Shown: positions 17,409-25,280 of the stretch, piece by piece
Position numbering within the stretch: the stretch's first letter is position 1
Layout of the letters: the number at the start of each line of letters is the position of its first letter
Assembly: GCA_029261395.1 (NCBI GenBank)
Contig: JAJDBJ010000083.1
Span: forward strand, 1 to 64,000
Origin: Nitrospinaceae bacterium
GTDB taxonomy: Bacteria; Nitrospinota; Nitrospinia; Nitrospinales; Nitrospinaceae
Reading direction: 5' to 3'
Length of the DNA: 64,000 nucleotides
Translations under genes and position numbers: made by a program
Notes under the pieces: model-generated
The model's input: only the letters and a program-made list of their open reading frames with translations
Told to the model about the DNA's origin: nothing
Databases searched by the model: none

Positions 17409-17582
17409 GGGGTCAGTAAAGAGGCTCTCGAAAAACAGTTGGGGCTCAAATGCGGGATATACCGCTAAAATTAACCTTAGCGCTTATTTTATATCCATTT
17501 ACAGGATAACCTGAAATCCCGATAAGTAAATGGGGCGGGCAGGATCGATTCTTCCAAATTAGCCAATCCGGGAAATTTGGAG

Positions 17583-17610
17583 TTGACACATGCCTCAAAT
17601 TTAATATAAT
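17583..17610 (+). promoter_or_regulatory. Sigma-70 promoter for the cytochrome gene
   Basis: TTGACA, 16 bases, TATAAT: both hexamers match consensus exactly. The leader to the cytochrome start is about 145 bases. Nothing else was seen in the 17409-17762 gap. Confidence 0.75.
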
Positions 17611-17762
17611 TTAGCCCTCTTTTTTCGCTGGTAAACTTCGCGGTATCTGAAGGCTGTTTATCCTGCATACGGCTCATACGGCTCATAAGTTTGATTTTCC
17701 CGGTTTTAATTTTTACCGTTTGGTTTTGATATACCTTCATTCAATTTGAAAGGATTACACCG

Positions 17763-18197
17763 ATGAAAAAATCTGTACTGTTTCTAGTTTTTGTCATTCT
17801 GACTTTGTTCACGGTAAGCACCGCCGTTGCTGGTGCCGCCAAGTGTCCTCAAAAGCGCAAAACCAAAAAAGCACCCTCCAGCCTGTACAACAAGGATGAG
17901 ACCGGTAAAGCCGATGCCGCGAAGGGTAAAGCTATTTACGAAAAAAAAGCCAAGCCAATGGCCTGTAAAATGTGTCATGGTCCTAAAGGTGACGGCGGTG
18001 GTAAACTGGGTGCGGCTTTGAAACCGAAGCCCCGCAACTTCGCCTGTGCGAAAACCATGAAAGATGTTACTCCAGGTCAAATGTTCTGGATCATCAAGAA
18101 CGGCTCCAAAGGAACCGGCATGGCTCCCTTCAAAACTTTGAAGGACGGCGAAATCTGGGATGTTATCAAATACATCCGCACGGATTTGATGAAGTAA
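17763..18197 (+). CDS. Small periplasmic monoheme cytochrome c
   Basis: 144 aa. Signal peptide 1-23 (VSTAVAG). The heme motif is C68-K-M-C71-H72 and the axial ligand is probably Met120 (GTGMAPF), giving a His/Met class I cytochrome. The N-terminal part is Lys-rich, so the protein is basic, as expected of a mobile electron carrier. Two extra cysteines (28 and 95) might form a disulfide. It has its own consensus promoter and a strong terminator, and sits next to the NxrC-like gene, so it could carry electrons from nitrite oxidation to a terminal oxidase. That role is inferred. Confidence 0.88.
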   Translation: MKKSVLFLVFVILTLFTVSTAVAGAAKCPQKRKTKKAPSSLYNKDETGKADAAKGKAIYEKKAKPMACKMCHGPKGDGGGKLGAALKPKPRNFACAKTMKDVTPGQMFWIIKNGSKGTGMAPFKTLKDGEIWDVIKYIRTDLMK

Positions 18198-18211
18198 ATT
18201 TTTAAGTTTTT

Positions 18212-18248
18212 AAAGGGGCAGGGCGCTTTGGCGCTTTGCCCCTTTTTT
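18212..18248 (+). terminator. Terminator of the cytochrome gene
   Basis: AAAGGGGCA...GCGC / GCGC...TGCCCCT stem with a four-base loop, then T6. The 18249-18541 stretch beyond it holds no supported gene. Confidence 0.85.
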
Positions 18249-18541
18249 ATATGTCTGTTGCAGAAGTCGTATATTGGCAATGACCCGCCCCCAAGTTTCA
18301 CCTCTGAAATGTCTGGTCGGCTGAATCTCATCTCCTCGCCGGAACCGATTGAAGCGGAACCGGATCAGCCGGAACTTATGAGTTCCCGGCTCCTGGCTCA
18401 ATCTTTGTAAGTGATTGAATTATAGAAAGTTGGGGGAGGTGGCGGTGTTTGATATATTCTTTTCTTTGATCTGGAAAGTGTGATACTTTGAGACTTAGGC
18501 TTTAATTGACGTATTGGGGGTGAATTCAAAGGAGCATTGAG

Positions 18542-19033
18542 ATGAAAGCGCGTTTTCTTCTTGGAATGATTCTGGTTCACATGGTGTGGATACATAGTCC
18601 GGCTCACGCTCAGGACTCGTTCCCTTCGTTATCCCAACGGTCCGATGAAGTTCAAATTCCCACAGAGCCGGGGTGGGGACAGCCTTCCTACCGCGGATGG
18701 GAACTGGTCAGCATTCCGGGTTTGATCGCCACCTATTACGATCTGGATTTGGATGGCAAGCTCGACTATCAGGTCATTCGCAAGATCATCCGCAAGGGGT
18801 CGAGCGAGAAGATGACCATTCAGGATGCCATCCAGAGTGCGAGAATCGACCACCTGACGGTGTACGTTTCCAAACCGGTGATTTATTTCACCTCAAAGTA
18901 TCCCTTATTTTATTGTCTGGGGGTCGACTTCAGGCGCAATTGCACGAACATCTGGATCGACATCGCTGAAGATGGTTTGAATGGTAATGAAACCTTATAT
19001 ACATTATCGAAGCCCCGAATACAGGTCCGTTAG
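18542..19033 (+). CDS. Secreted protein of unknown function upstream of the NxrC-like gene
   Basis: 163 aa with a signal peptide (to about residue 23, SPAHAQD). I recognise no family. The mature part has an acidic EF-hand-like loop YYDLDLDGKLDY and two cysteines (CLGVDFRRNC). AAAGGAG sits upstream of the ATG. Its last 53 bases overlap the start of the NxrC-like gene in another frame, so the two are probably translationally coupled and may work together. Confidence 0.7.
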   Translation: MKARFLLGMILVHMVWIHSPAHAQDSFPSLSQRSDEVQIPTEPGWGQPSYRGWELVSIPGLIATYYDLDLDGKLDYQVIRKIIRKGSSEKMTIQDAIQSARIDHLTVYVSKPVIYFTSKYPLFYCLGVDFRRNCTNIWIDIAEDGLNGNETLYTLSKPRIQVR

Positions 19034-20570
19034 ACGTTTTTTCCTGTCGAGTCTTCTGGTCACCGCCCTCATCCTTGGTTTTACAGGATCGGATGGCGGT
19101 CGGCTGTATGCCCACACCGACGATCCCGGCGATCATAAAGGCCACGGAAGTCAAACCAGTAAAACCATCGGCGCCACCGTGTACAAGCACATGTGCACGT
19201 TCTGTCACGGTGAAGACGGCAACGGCGGCGGCAAGGCCATCGACTACCTGTACCCGTGGCCGCGCGATTTCCGCAAGGGCGTGTTCAAGCACCGCTCCAC
19301 CCCGTCCGGTTCCCTGCCGCTCGATTCCGATATCTTCAAAACCATCAGCAAGGGCATCAAAGGCACCGCCATGCCGGCTTGGGGATCGGCATTGACCGAC
19401 GACGAAACCCAGGCAGTCGTGGAATACATCAAAAGTTTTTCGAGCCGCTTTCAAACTGAAAAACCCAAAAAACCGATCAACCCCGGTCCCATTCCGCCCA
19501 CCACCCCCGAATCCATTAAAAAAGGCGAGCAGGTGTATCAGGAGATGCGGTGTTCCCGCTGTCACGGCACCGACCTCAAAGGCGGCGGAACGATGGCCGA
19601 TTCCCTGTACGACATATGGGACCACCGGGTATTTGTCTACGACCTGACCAATCCCAACATCAATAAATTCGGTTACGAAAAACGGGATTTGTTCATGACC
19701 CTGACCACCGGCATCGACGGCACTCCCATGAAATCGTTCAGCCATCTGACCGATGCCGAGCGCTGGGACCTGGTGTCCTATGTCCGGTCCAAAATTCAGA
19801 TGGACCGGCTCCAGAAGGCCGAGTATGAAATCGATCTCTATTCCAAAACAACTGATCAGAAAATTGTAAACGATCCCGAGAGCCCGATCTGGAAGGACGT
19901 CCCCAGCTACGACGTGCAATTGATCGCGCTCAACGCCCGCAAAAATCCCATCAACCGGGTGCGGTTTCAATCGATCGTCAACGATAAGGAAGTCGCCATC
20001 CGGGTGGTGTGGGACGACCCGACCGCCAACCGGACCTCCAGCCGCCATCAGGATTTCAAGGACGCTATCGCGCTGGAGTTTGCCCTGGGCGACGTGCTAC
20101 TGCACACCCACGGTCATAACGAGCCGTTTTTTGGAATGGGCAACCGGTCCAAGCCGGTCAACATCTGGCAATGGCGCGCCGACTGGCAATCGGAGATCGA
20201 AACCAAAGAAGAGTTGGAATACGCGACCAAGGGCATGGATATGGACGTCATGATTTTCGGCGGCGAGGTGAACCCGGTCGAATCCCTGAATCCGTTCCGG
20301 AGCGTGCCCATTGAAGAATTGAATGCCGAAGGGTTTGGCACCCTGACGCCGCAACCGAAGACCAAACAGAACATTATCGGACAAGGGATTTGGAAAGAGG
20401 GCCAGTGGCATGTGGTCTTCCGCCGCTCTTTAAAGTCTCTCAACAAGTGGGACGTGAAGTTTATAAAGAAACAGCCGATCCTGATTGCCTTTGCGGTGTG
20501 GGATGGGGCCTATCAGGACCGCAATGGTAGAAAGATGGTTTCCATGTGGCAGCGGTTGAATTTACCTTGA
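18981..20570 (+). CDS. NxrC-like diheme cytochrome c with ethylbenzene-dehydrogenase-type heme domain
   Basis: 529 aa. A leader with R18-R19-F-F-L could be a Sec or Tat signal. Cytochrome domain 1 has C72-C75-H76 with Met131; domain 2 has C191-C194-H195 with Met250. From about residue 275 on, the sequence resembles the gamma/heme-b subunit of DMSO-reductase family enzymes (EB_dh): IWKDVPSYDVQLIAL, VAIRVVWDDPT, and FFGMGN...VNIWQWRADW near the expected heme ligand. This architecture matches the candidate NxrC subunits described for Nitrospina. It would pass electrons from the periplasmic NXR to cytochromes. The nxrA and nxrB genes are not in the window. The start overlaps the preceding gene. 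Confidence 0.82.
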   Translation: MVMKPYIHYRSPEYRSVRRFFLSSLLVTALILGFTGSDGGRLYAHTDDPGDHKGHGSQTSKTIGATVYKHMCTFCHGEDGNGGGKAIDYLYPWPRDFRKGVFKHRSTPSGSLPLDSDIFKTISKGIKGTAMPAWGSALTDDETQAVVEYIKSFSSRFQTEKPKKPINPGPIPPTTPESIKKGEQVYQEMRCSRCHGTDLKGGGTMADSLYDIWDHRVFVYDLTNPNINKFGYEKRDLFMTLTTGIDGTPMKSFSHLTDAERWDLVSYVRSKIQMDRLQKAEYEIDLYSKTTDQKIVNDPESPIWKDVPSYDVQLIALNARKNPINRVRFQSIVNDKEVAIRVVWDDPTANRTSSRHQDFKDAIALEFALGDVLLHTHGHNEPFFGMGNRSKPVNIWQWRADWQSEIETKEELEYATKGMDMDVMIFGGEVNPVESLNPFRSVPIEELNAEGFGTLTPQPKTKQNIIGQGIWKEGQWHVVFRRSLKSLNKWDVKFIKKQPILIAFAVWDGAYQDRNGRKMVSMWQRLNLP

Positions 20571-20693
20571 TCGAAACCCCAGTATGGGATATTAATACAG
20601 TTACACTAACGATTTTATTTTCACCGGTTATAGAGGACCCTTGTGTTTTCGGCCGGTTGAACCATTTATTAAGTTTTAAAAGAGGTGGGTTCA

Positions 20694-22205
20694 ATGTCTG
20701 AAGACCATGTCAACAAGGAAGAAGAGCTTAATGATGAGGCCCTCGAAGTGGCCGAAGAAGTAGAAGAAGAAATTGAAGAAGATGCCCTCACCGAAGATGA
20801 AATGGATGAGATCGACGAGGTTGACGTCGCGGATGAGGAAGCAGAGAAGGAAATCGGCGCGAAGATGGTCATCGGCCAAAGTGATTTTTCCGTACGTGAT
20901 GCCAACCGCGGAGCCGACGATCCCGGCGACAACACTCTTTCCGAACCGCAATTCGTTTGCCGCTACGGCGACATGTTATTTGTAAGCGACTGGGGCAACC
21001 ACCGGGCATTGGTCTGGAACCAGTTTCCTGAAGAGAACGGCGAACCTGCCAGCATTGTACTGGGTCAGGAGGATTTTTCCGACAGTCTGGAAAACCGCGG
21101 CATCAGCACCACACTCGACGAAATGACTTCCGGCCTCGGTGACGAAAATCTGGAAGGCTTCACCATCAGTAAACCGGAAGAAGACACCATCTCTTCACCG
21201 GCGGGACTTGCCGTCATTGACGGAAAATTGTATTTGTCCGACAGCGGCAACCACCGTGTACTCCGTTGGAACGGCCTGCCCTCCGAGGACGGCGAAGTTC
21301 CGGGTCTCGTGTTGGGTCAGGACAATCTGGAGTGTGGCGAGGCCAACCGGCGCGGCTTGGTCGGGTCGGGCTCCCTGTTTTTCCCATACTCCATTCGTTC
21401 CGGGGATGATCAGCATGTCCTCGTGGCGGACAAGGACAATCACCGGATTCTGATCTGGAAGAAAATTCCTTTCAACGACGGCTGGAATGCCGATGTCTGC
21501 CTCGGCCAATTTGGTATGGACGAGCGCGAACCGAACCGCGGCGATTTTGACAATGTGACCCCGGAAACGCTGAGTTTTCCCACCTCTGCTTTTTACGATG
21601 CGGAAACCGGAAAAATATTCGTAGTGGATCAGGGCAACAACCGCGTTTTGATCTGGAACAAAATGCCCTCGAACAATGGCGTTCCCGCAGACCTGGTACT
21701 GGGTCAAAAGGATTTCTACAGCCGCGAGGTCAATGGCGGGCTGGGGATGAAACGGGCTGACTCCGTTGGAATGTATTTCCCCACCGATGTGGTCTTCGGC
21801 CGCAAAGGACTGTTCGTGTCGGATTCCGGTAACCACCGGGTACTGGTTTGGAAGGAACTGCCGACCGAGAACGGCCAGCCAGCGGATATGGTGATCGGCC
21901 AGAACTCCTTCGCCGGATACCAATACAACCGGGGCGGCGAGGTATCCGATTGTACCCTGAACGATCCGTACGGAATGTTTATCGACGAAGATCTGGAAGA
22001 CGAAGATGATATTGGCAAACTCTTCATCTGTGACCGTGGAAACTCACGGGTCGTAATCTGGGAAGAGCTTCCGGACTTCAGTAAAGAAGGCAAGCATGAA
22101 GAGATCGATCATCCTGCCATCGAGGATCCCGAACTGCTCATGGGCCACGATGACGACTTTATGGACGATGACGACGACGATGAGGATCCCAAAGAGCTGG
22201 CATAG
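20694..22205 (+). CDS. NHL-repeat beta-propeller protein with acidic N- and C-termini
   Basis: 503 aa from the ATG with AAGAGGTG upstream. Residues up to about 60 are almost entirely Glu/Asp-rich. Then come six or so NHL blades of the form VLGQ.DF....NRG and FVSDSGNHRVLVWKELP..NGQPADMV. The tail after about residue 475 is again poly-Asp (DDDFMDDDDDDEDP). There is no signal peptide, so it is predicted to be cytoplasmic, as are most proteins of the 27-37 kb cluster. NHL propellers bind proteins or RNA. It follows the NxrC-like gene by 120 bases. Function unknown. Confidence 0.8.
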   Translation: MSEDHVNKEEELNDEALEVAEEVEEEIEEDALTEDEMDEIDEVDVADEEAEKEIGAKMVIGQSDFSVRDANRGADDPGDNTLSEPQFVCRYGDMLFVSDWGNHRALVWNQFPEENGEPASIVLGQEDFSDSLENRGISTTLDEMTSGLGDENLEGFTISKPEEDTISSPAGLAVIDGKLYLSDSGNHRVLRWNGLPSEDGEVPGLVLGQDNLECGEANRRGLVGSGSLFFPYSIRSGDDQHVLVADKDNHRILIWKKIPFNDGWNADVCLGQFGMDEREPNRGDFDNVTPETLSFPTSAFYDAETGKIFVVDQGNNRVLIWNKMPSNNGVPADLVLGQKDFYSREVNGGLGMKRADSVGMYFPTDVVFGRKGLFVSDSGNHRVLVWKELPTENGQPADMVIGQNSFAGYQYNRGGEVSDCTLNDPYGMFIDEDLEDEDDIGKLFICDRGNSRVVIWEELPDFSKEGKHEEIDHPAIEDPELLMGHDDDFMDDDDDDEDPKELA

Positions 22206-22232
22206 TCCTTATCGTTAAGCAAAAAAACTCAG

Positions 22233-22275
22233 AACGGCGGAATCCTGATAATCCTCAGGGTCCCGCCGTTTTTTT
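22233..22275. terminator. Terminator after the NHL gene
   Basis: AACGGCGG / CCCGCCGTT outer stem with an inner CCTGA / TCAGG stem and T7. An A7 run on the left side allows use by the convergent gene too. Confidence 0.8.
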
Positions 22276-22299
22276 GTGTGGGTTTTAGAATAGTTTGGA

Positions 22300-23685
22300 T
22301 TAACGCAAGGTCATGTGACCGAAGGCGATGGCCTGGGTGGTGCGGTCGAAGGCGGCTTTTAAATCGCGTTCGCCGTAGCCGAGTTTTTTGAGGCGACCGG
22401 AGGCGTCGGCGACTTCGCTGGCGGTGATGTAGGCCACGGTATCCGGCACGCCAGTGGCGCTGAGGTTTTTGGCCAGCTCGGCGATCTGTTTTCTCTGCTT
22501 CTTGGGGGTGCCGGGCATGGGCGGATAATCCATTTTGCCTTTGTAAGGACTCCGGTAACTTGCATTCAACGCCTGCAGGGTCTGGAGCATCAACAGGTCC
22601 GCGTCCCACGGCTCCATGCGCGAAATTTTCGGGTGCACCTGCACCAGTTCCAATGCGCTCAATACTTTCTCCGTCAGGTTGCGCCCAACAAAATCGTGTT
22701 GATGCTCCAACTGCACGTCGGCAAACCCCACCGCCTGGGCCACCTCCGCGATCAACGGGAAATTGACCATCGACGTGTACTGCCCGCCGTACAGTTTGTA
22801 ATAAGGACGGCCCCGCCAGTTGAGTTCGTGATCCGACAACATACCGTAATCGAATGAAGTGTACCCCAAGTTATTTTCGGCGAGCAATTGCTTCGCCCGC
22901 TCGACAGTTTGAAACGCGCCGGTATTGATCGGGATGGGCGTTTCGTCCGCCAGCCGGTTCAGGTGGTTCAGGATGACGTCGCCCTGCGGCCAGTCGGAGA
23001 TGTCGGTGCGTTGGAAACTGCGCTCCCACACGATCTGTTCCAGAAACGGCGGATTGCTTTTCAGCGCGTCGAGATTCTTTTCGGTGAACTGGTCGATGAA
23101 CTCCTCCCACGTCACGTTTGGGATGTTGCGCGGCAGGAGTGGTTGCAGGTATTCCTCGTACAGCATGCCGTTGTTTTTGAGCAGGACGCTGGTCGCGAGA
23201 TCGTCCCAGATTTCGTTGGAGATGATTTTATGCACCGAATGCGGCTCGAAGTCGTCCTGCGTTTCCGCGTTGACGTGCTTCAAGAAAGTGCGGCCTTCAT
23301 GTTCCTGCAGATTCAGGTTGTCGCGCACGCCGTTCAGGATTTCCTCGGAGTAGTCACACAGCGTGTAGTGAATGCGCGGGTAGAACGTTTGATCGGTGTC
23401 GGCAGATTTCAGGCGCGACAGGAACCGCGCCGCCAGGTTGCCGTTGCCGACTCCCCACTCTTGGACGTGTATGGGGCCGTCGGTGGGGCCGTGTTCTTGG
23501 ACGCCATTAAGAAATTCATCCGCCAGCGCGTGGGCGAGACGGTAGTCCCGGCTGACGTAGGTTTGGAAATGGTGGTGAATGGCGGGACCCTTGATCCCGT
23601 AGAAGATGGCGTTGACGTGCGTCTGCCACTCATCTGAGGGTTTAAAGTCGCCGAGGGGCAGAAGTTGTGATTCCGGACGAGCCAT
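22300..23685 (-). CDS. MidA-like SAM-dependent methyltransferase
   Basis: 461 aa. SAM-binding motif I is VQEWGVGNGNLAARFL (about 71-86); YTLCDYSEE and SNEIWDDLA follow as in the PF02636/MidA (NDUFAF7) family, and LLPRNIPNVTWEEF is a longer insertion. Mitochondrial NDUFAF7 methylates a complex I subunit; bacterial members are poorly characterised. An arginine or protein methylation role is inferred from the family. It is a single gene flanked by a terminator and by a repeat-rich gap. Confidence 0.75.
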   Translation of the reverse strand: MARPESQLLPLGDFKPSDEWQTHVNAIFYGIKGPAIHHHFQTYVSRDYRLAHALADEFLNGVQEHGPTDGPIHVQEWGVGNGNLAARFLSRLKSADTDQTFYPRIHYTLCDYSEEILNGVRDNLNLQEHEGRTFLKHVNAETQDDFEPHSVHKIISNEIWDDLATSVLLKNNGMLYEEYLQPLLPRNIPNVTWEEFIDQFTEKNLDALKSNPPFLEQIVWERSFQRTDISDWPQGDVILNHLNRLADETPIPINTGAFQTVERAKQLLAENNLGYTSFDYGMLSDHELNWRGRPYYKLYGGQYTSMVNFPLIAEVAQAVGFADVQLEHQHDFVGRNLTEKVLSALELVQVHPKISRMEPWDADLLMLQTLQALNASYRSPYKGKMDYPPMPGTPKKQRKQIAELAKNLSATGVPDTVAYITASEVADASGRLKKLGYGERDLKAAFDRTTQAIAFGHMTLR

Positions 23686-23771
23686 GAAACCTTTGTGTCA
23701 GTGAAGAGGGCAGGGTTACGGGATAGAATTTACCACAGAGGGCGCAGAGGACACAGAGAAAACCAAAAGCA

Positions 23772-24006
23772 GACAGGATAACGGGATAAAATCAGAAAAA
23801 CCCGGAACAAGGACTGCTCCGCGCGGGAGGTGGAGTGCCTCTACGGGTAATATAAACCGCCTTATGGACGAGGTAAGAACAGAACTCAAGAGTGGATTTA
23901 TTTGATAGATTTTGGGAGTTTGGCAAAGCTCTCTTCTTGAAAGAGGCCAAAGGAAGCCTATGATAAATCCCTTCCTTTAACCTGTTTTTATCCTGTTATC
24001 CTGTCA
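23772..24006. repeat. MITE-like inverted-repeat element
   Basis: 20-base terminal inverted repeats: GACAGGATAACGGGATAAAA at 23772 and TTTTATCCTGTTATCCTGTC ending at 24006, with one mismatch. About 195 bases lie between, with no coding capacity. Just outside is CCACAGAGGGCGCAGAGGAC (23732-23751), which resembles another repeat common in intergenic DNA. The 23686-24039 gap holds nothing else. Confidence 0.6.
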
Positions 24007-24039
24007 ATTTTTTTTTGAATAGAAGCGGGGGCTACCCCG

Positions 24040-25146
24040 CTACTCGCCCGCAGTATCGCCGGTTGTGGACACACCACCGGGAACGCCTGAGAACTCAGCT
24101 TTACCGCCGCCGGGTGCCTTTTCCTTGGTCAGCATTTCATATTTCTGGAACGCCTTGGTGGAGTCTTCTGGCCGTCCTATTTCTTTATAAGAATGGTACA
24201 GGTTCAGCCAGGCATGCGCATCGCCGGGGTTGAGGCTGGTGGCTTTTTTGAATTCCTTGATGGCACTTTCAACCCGCCCGACGGTTCCGTACAAACTGCC
24301 CAGATTGGTATGAGGGAGTGAATATTCAGGGTCTATCTCGATTGCTTTCTGGAATGCCTGTATCGCTTCTTCCACCATGTTCTGAGCGGAATAGATACTG
24401 CCCATATTACAGTAGGCCTGCGGGTCCTTCTCATCCAGCTCGATGACGCACAGAGCGCTGGTGAGTGCTTCGTCGAAATCGCCCAAATGAAAATAAGCAT
24501 TACTCAGAGCGGAGCGCAGTTCTTTGTTTTCCGGATCGAACATCAGGACTTTTTTCAACGTCCGGATTTCTTCCAGATGACTTTTCTGCATGGTGTATGC
24601 GGCCGCTAGGTTGGCGTAGGCGGTGGTATCCGACGGGTCCAGATCAACAACCTTTAGGAATTCCCGTTCGGCGAGGCCAAACGAATCCTGTAGCATGTAC
24701 ACTCCGCCGAGGTTGAAATGAGTTTCTATATCATCGGGGTCCAGTTCCGCGGCGCGGTTGAGTTCCCGGACAGCTTCGTCTTCCTGATTGCTGAGTGCGT
24801 AGCCGGTGCCGAGGACTTTACGGGCGCGGGCATGCTTGGGATCTTTGCTGACCACGGCCTGGACTATTTTGATGGCGTCTTCGTAGTTGCCGCCGTCAAT
24901 GTAAAGGGCGCTCAACTCTACCTGCTTGTCCAGATTGTCGGGATCGGTCCGAAGTTCCTTTTTGATCTGCCGGGTTTTTTTCATGATGGCGGTTTCCAGC
25001 TTGATCTGTTCCGGATCGCGTACTCCCAGCTCATCCCAGATTTCAGGATGGATTTTCATCGTGATCAAATCCGACTCTTTTTTGCTTTCCTGCTTGTCTC
25101 GGAACTCCTGAGGATTGAAATCCTCATTGACATCAATATCCGCCAT
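24040..25146 (-). CDS. Tetratricopeptide-repeat protein
   Basis: 368 aa, no signal peptide. From about residue 62 there are eight or so TPR units with the canonical G/Y/A spacing, for example ETHFNLGGVYMLQDSFGLAEREFLKVVDLDP and QAYCNMGSIYSAQNMVE. The C-terminal tail is Gly/Lys-rich. The N-terminus is acidic (DVNEDFNPQEF). TPR arrays bind protein partners; none is identifiable. It is downstream of the B12/radical SAM gene, with a GCGAT...ATCGC hairpin between them. Confidence 0.85.
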   Translation of the reverse strand: MADIDVNEDFNPQEFRDKQESKKESDLITMKIHPEIWDELGVRDPEQIKLETAIMKKTRQIKKELRTDPDNLDKQVELSALYIDGGNYEDAIKIVQAVVSKDPKHARARKVLGTGYALSNQEDEAVRELNRAAELDPDDIETHFNLGGVYMLQDSFGLAEREFLKVVDLDPSDTTAYANLAAAYTMQKSHLEEIRTLKKVLMFDPENKELRSALSNAYFHLGDFDEALTSALCVIELDEKDPQAYCNMGSIYSAQNMVEEAIQAFQKAIEIDPEYSLPHTNLGSLYGTVGRVESAIKEFKKATSLNPGDAHAWLNLYHSYKEIGRPEDSTKAFQKYEMLTKEKAPGGGKAEFSGVPGGVSTTGDTAGE

Positions 25147-25280
25147 AACTTCGGTCCTCTCAAATACTCAAAAAATTAAATAAACTTGGATGGATACGAT
25201 TTTAGGTTATCCATTGGGTGCGTGTCAAATGCGATTACCCCACTATGGGGCCGATCGCCTAAAGATACAATCGGGAATTT

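Noticed and set aside
17489-17740. Leftward 83-codon frame
   Set aside because: It covers the consensus promoter of the cytochrome gene and has no ribosome site or recognisable motif.
18228-18410. Possible 60-residue gene after the cytochrome terminator
   Set aside because: No ribosome site, starts inside the terminator stem and has low-complexity Pro/Glu composition.
25218-25260. TTACCCCACTATGGGGC as a third copy of the TGTAGTT...AACTACA repeat
   Set aside because: Only one hairpin matches; the flanking TGTAGTT/AACTACA and second hairpin are absent, so it is kept only as a hairpin between genes.
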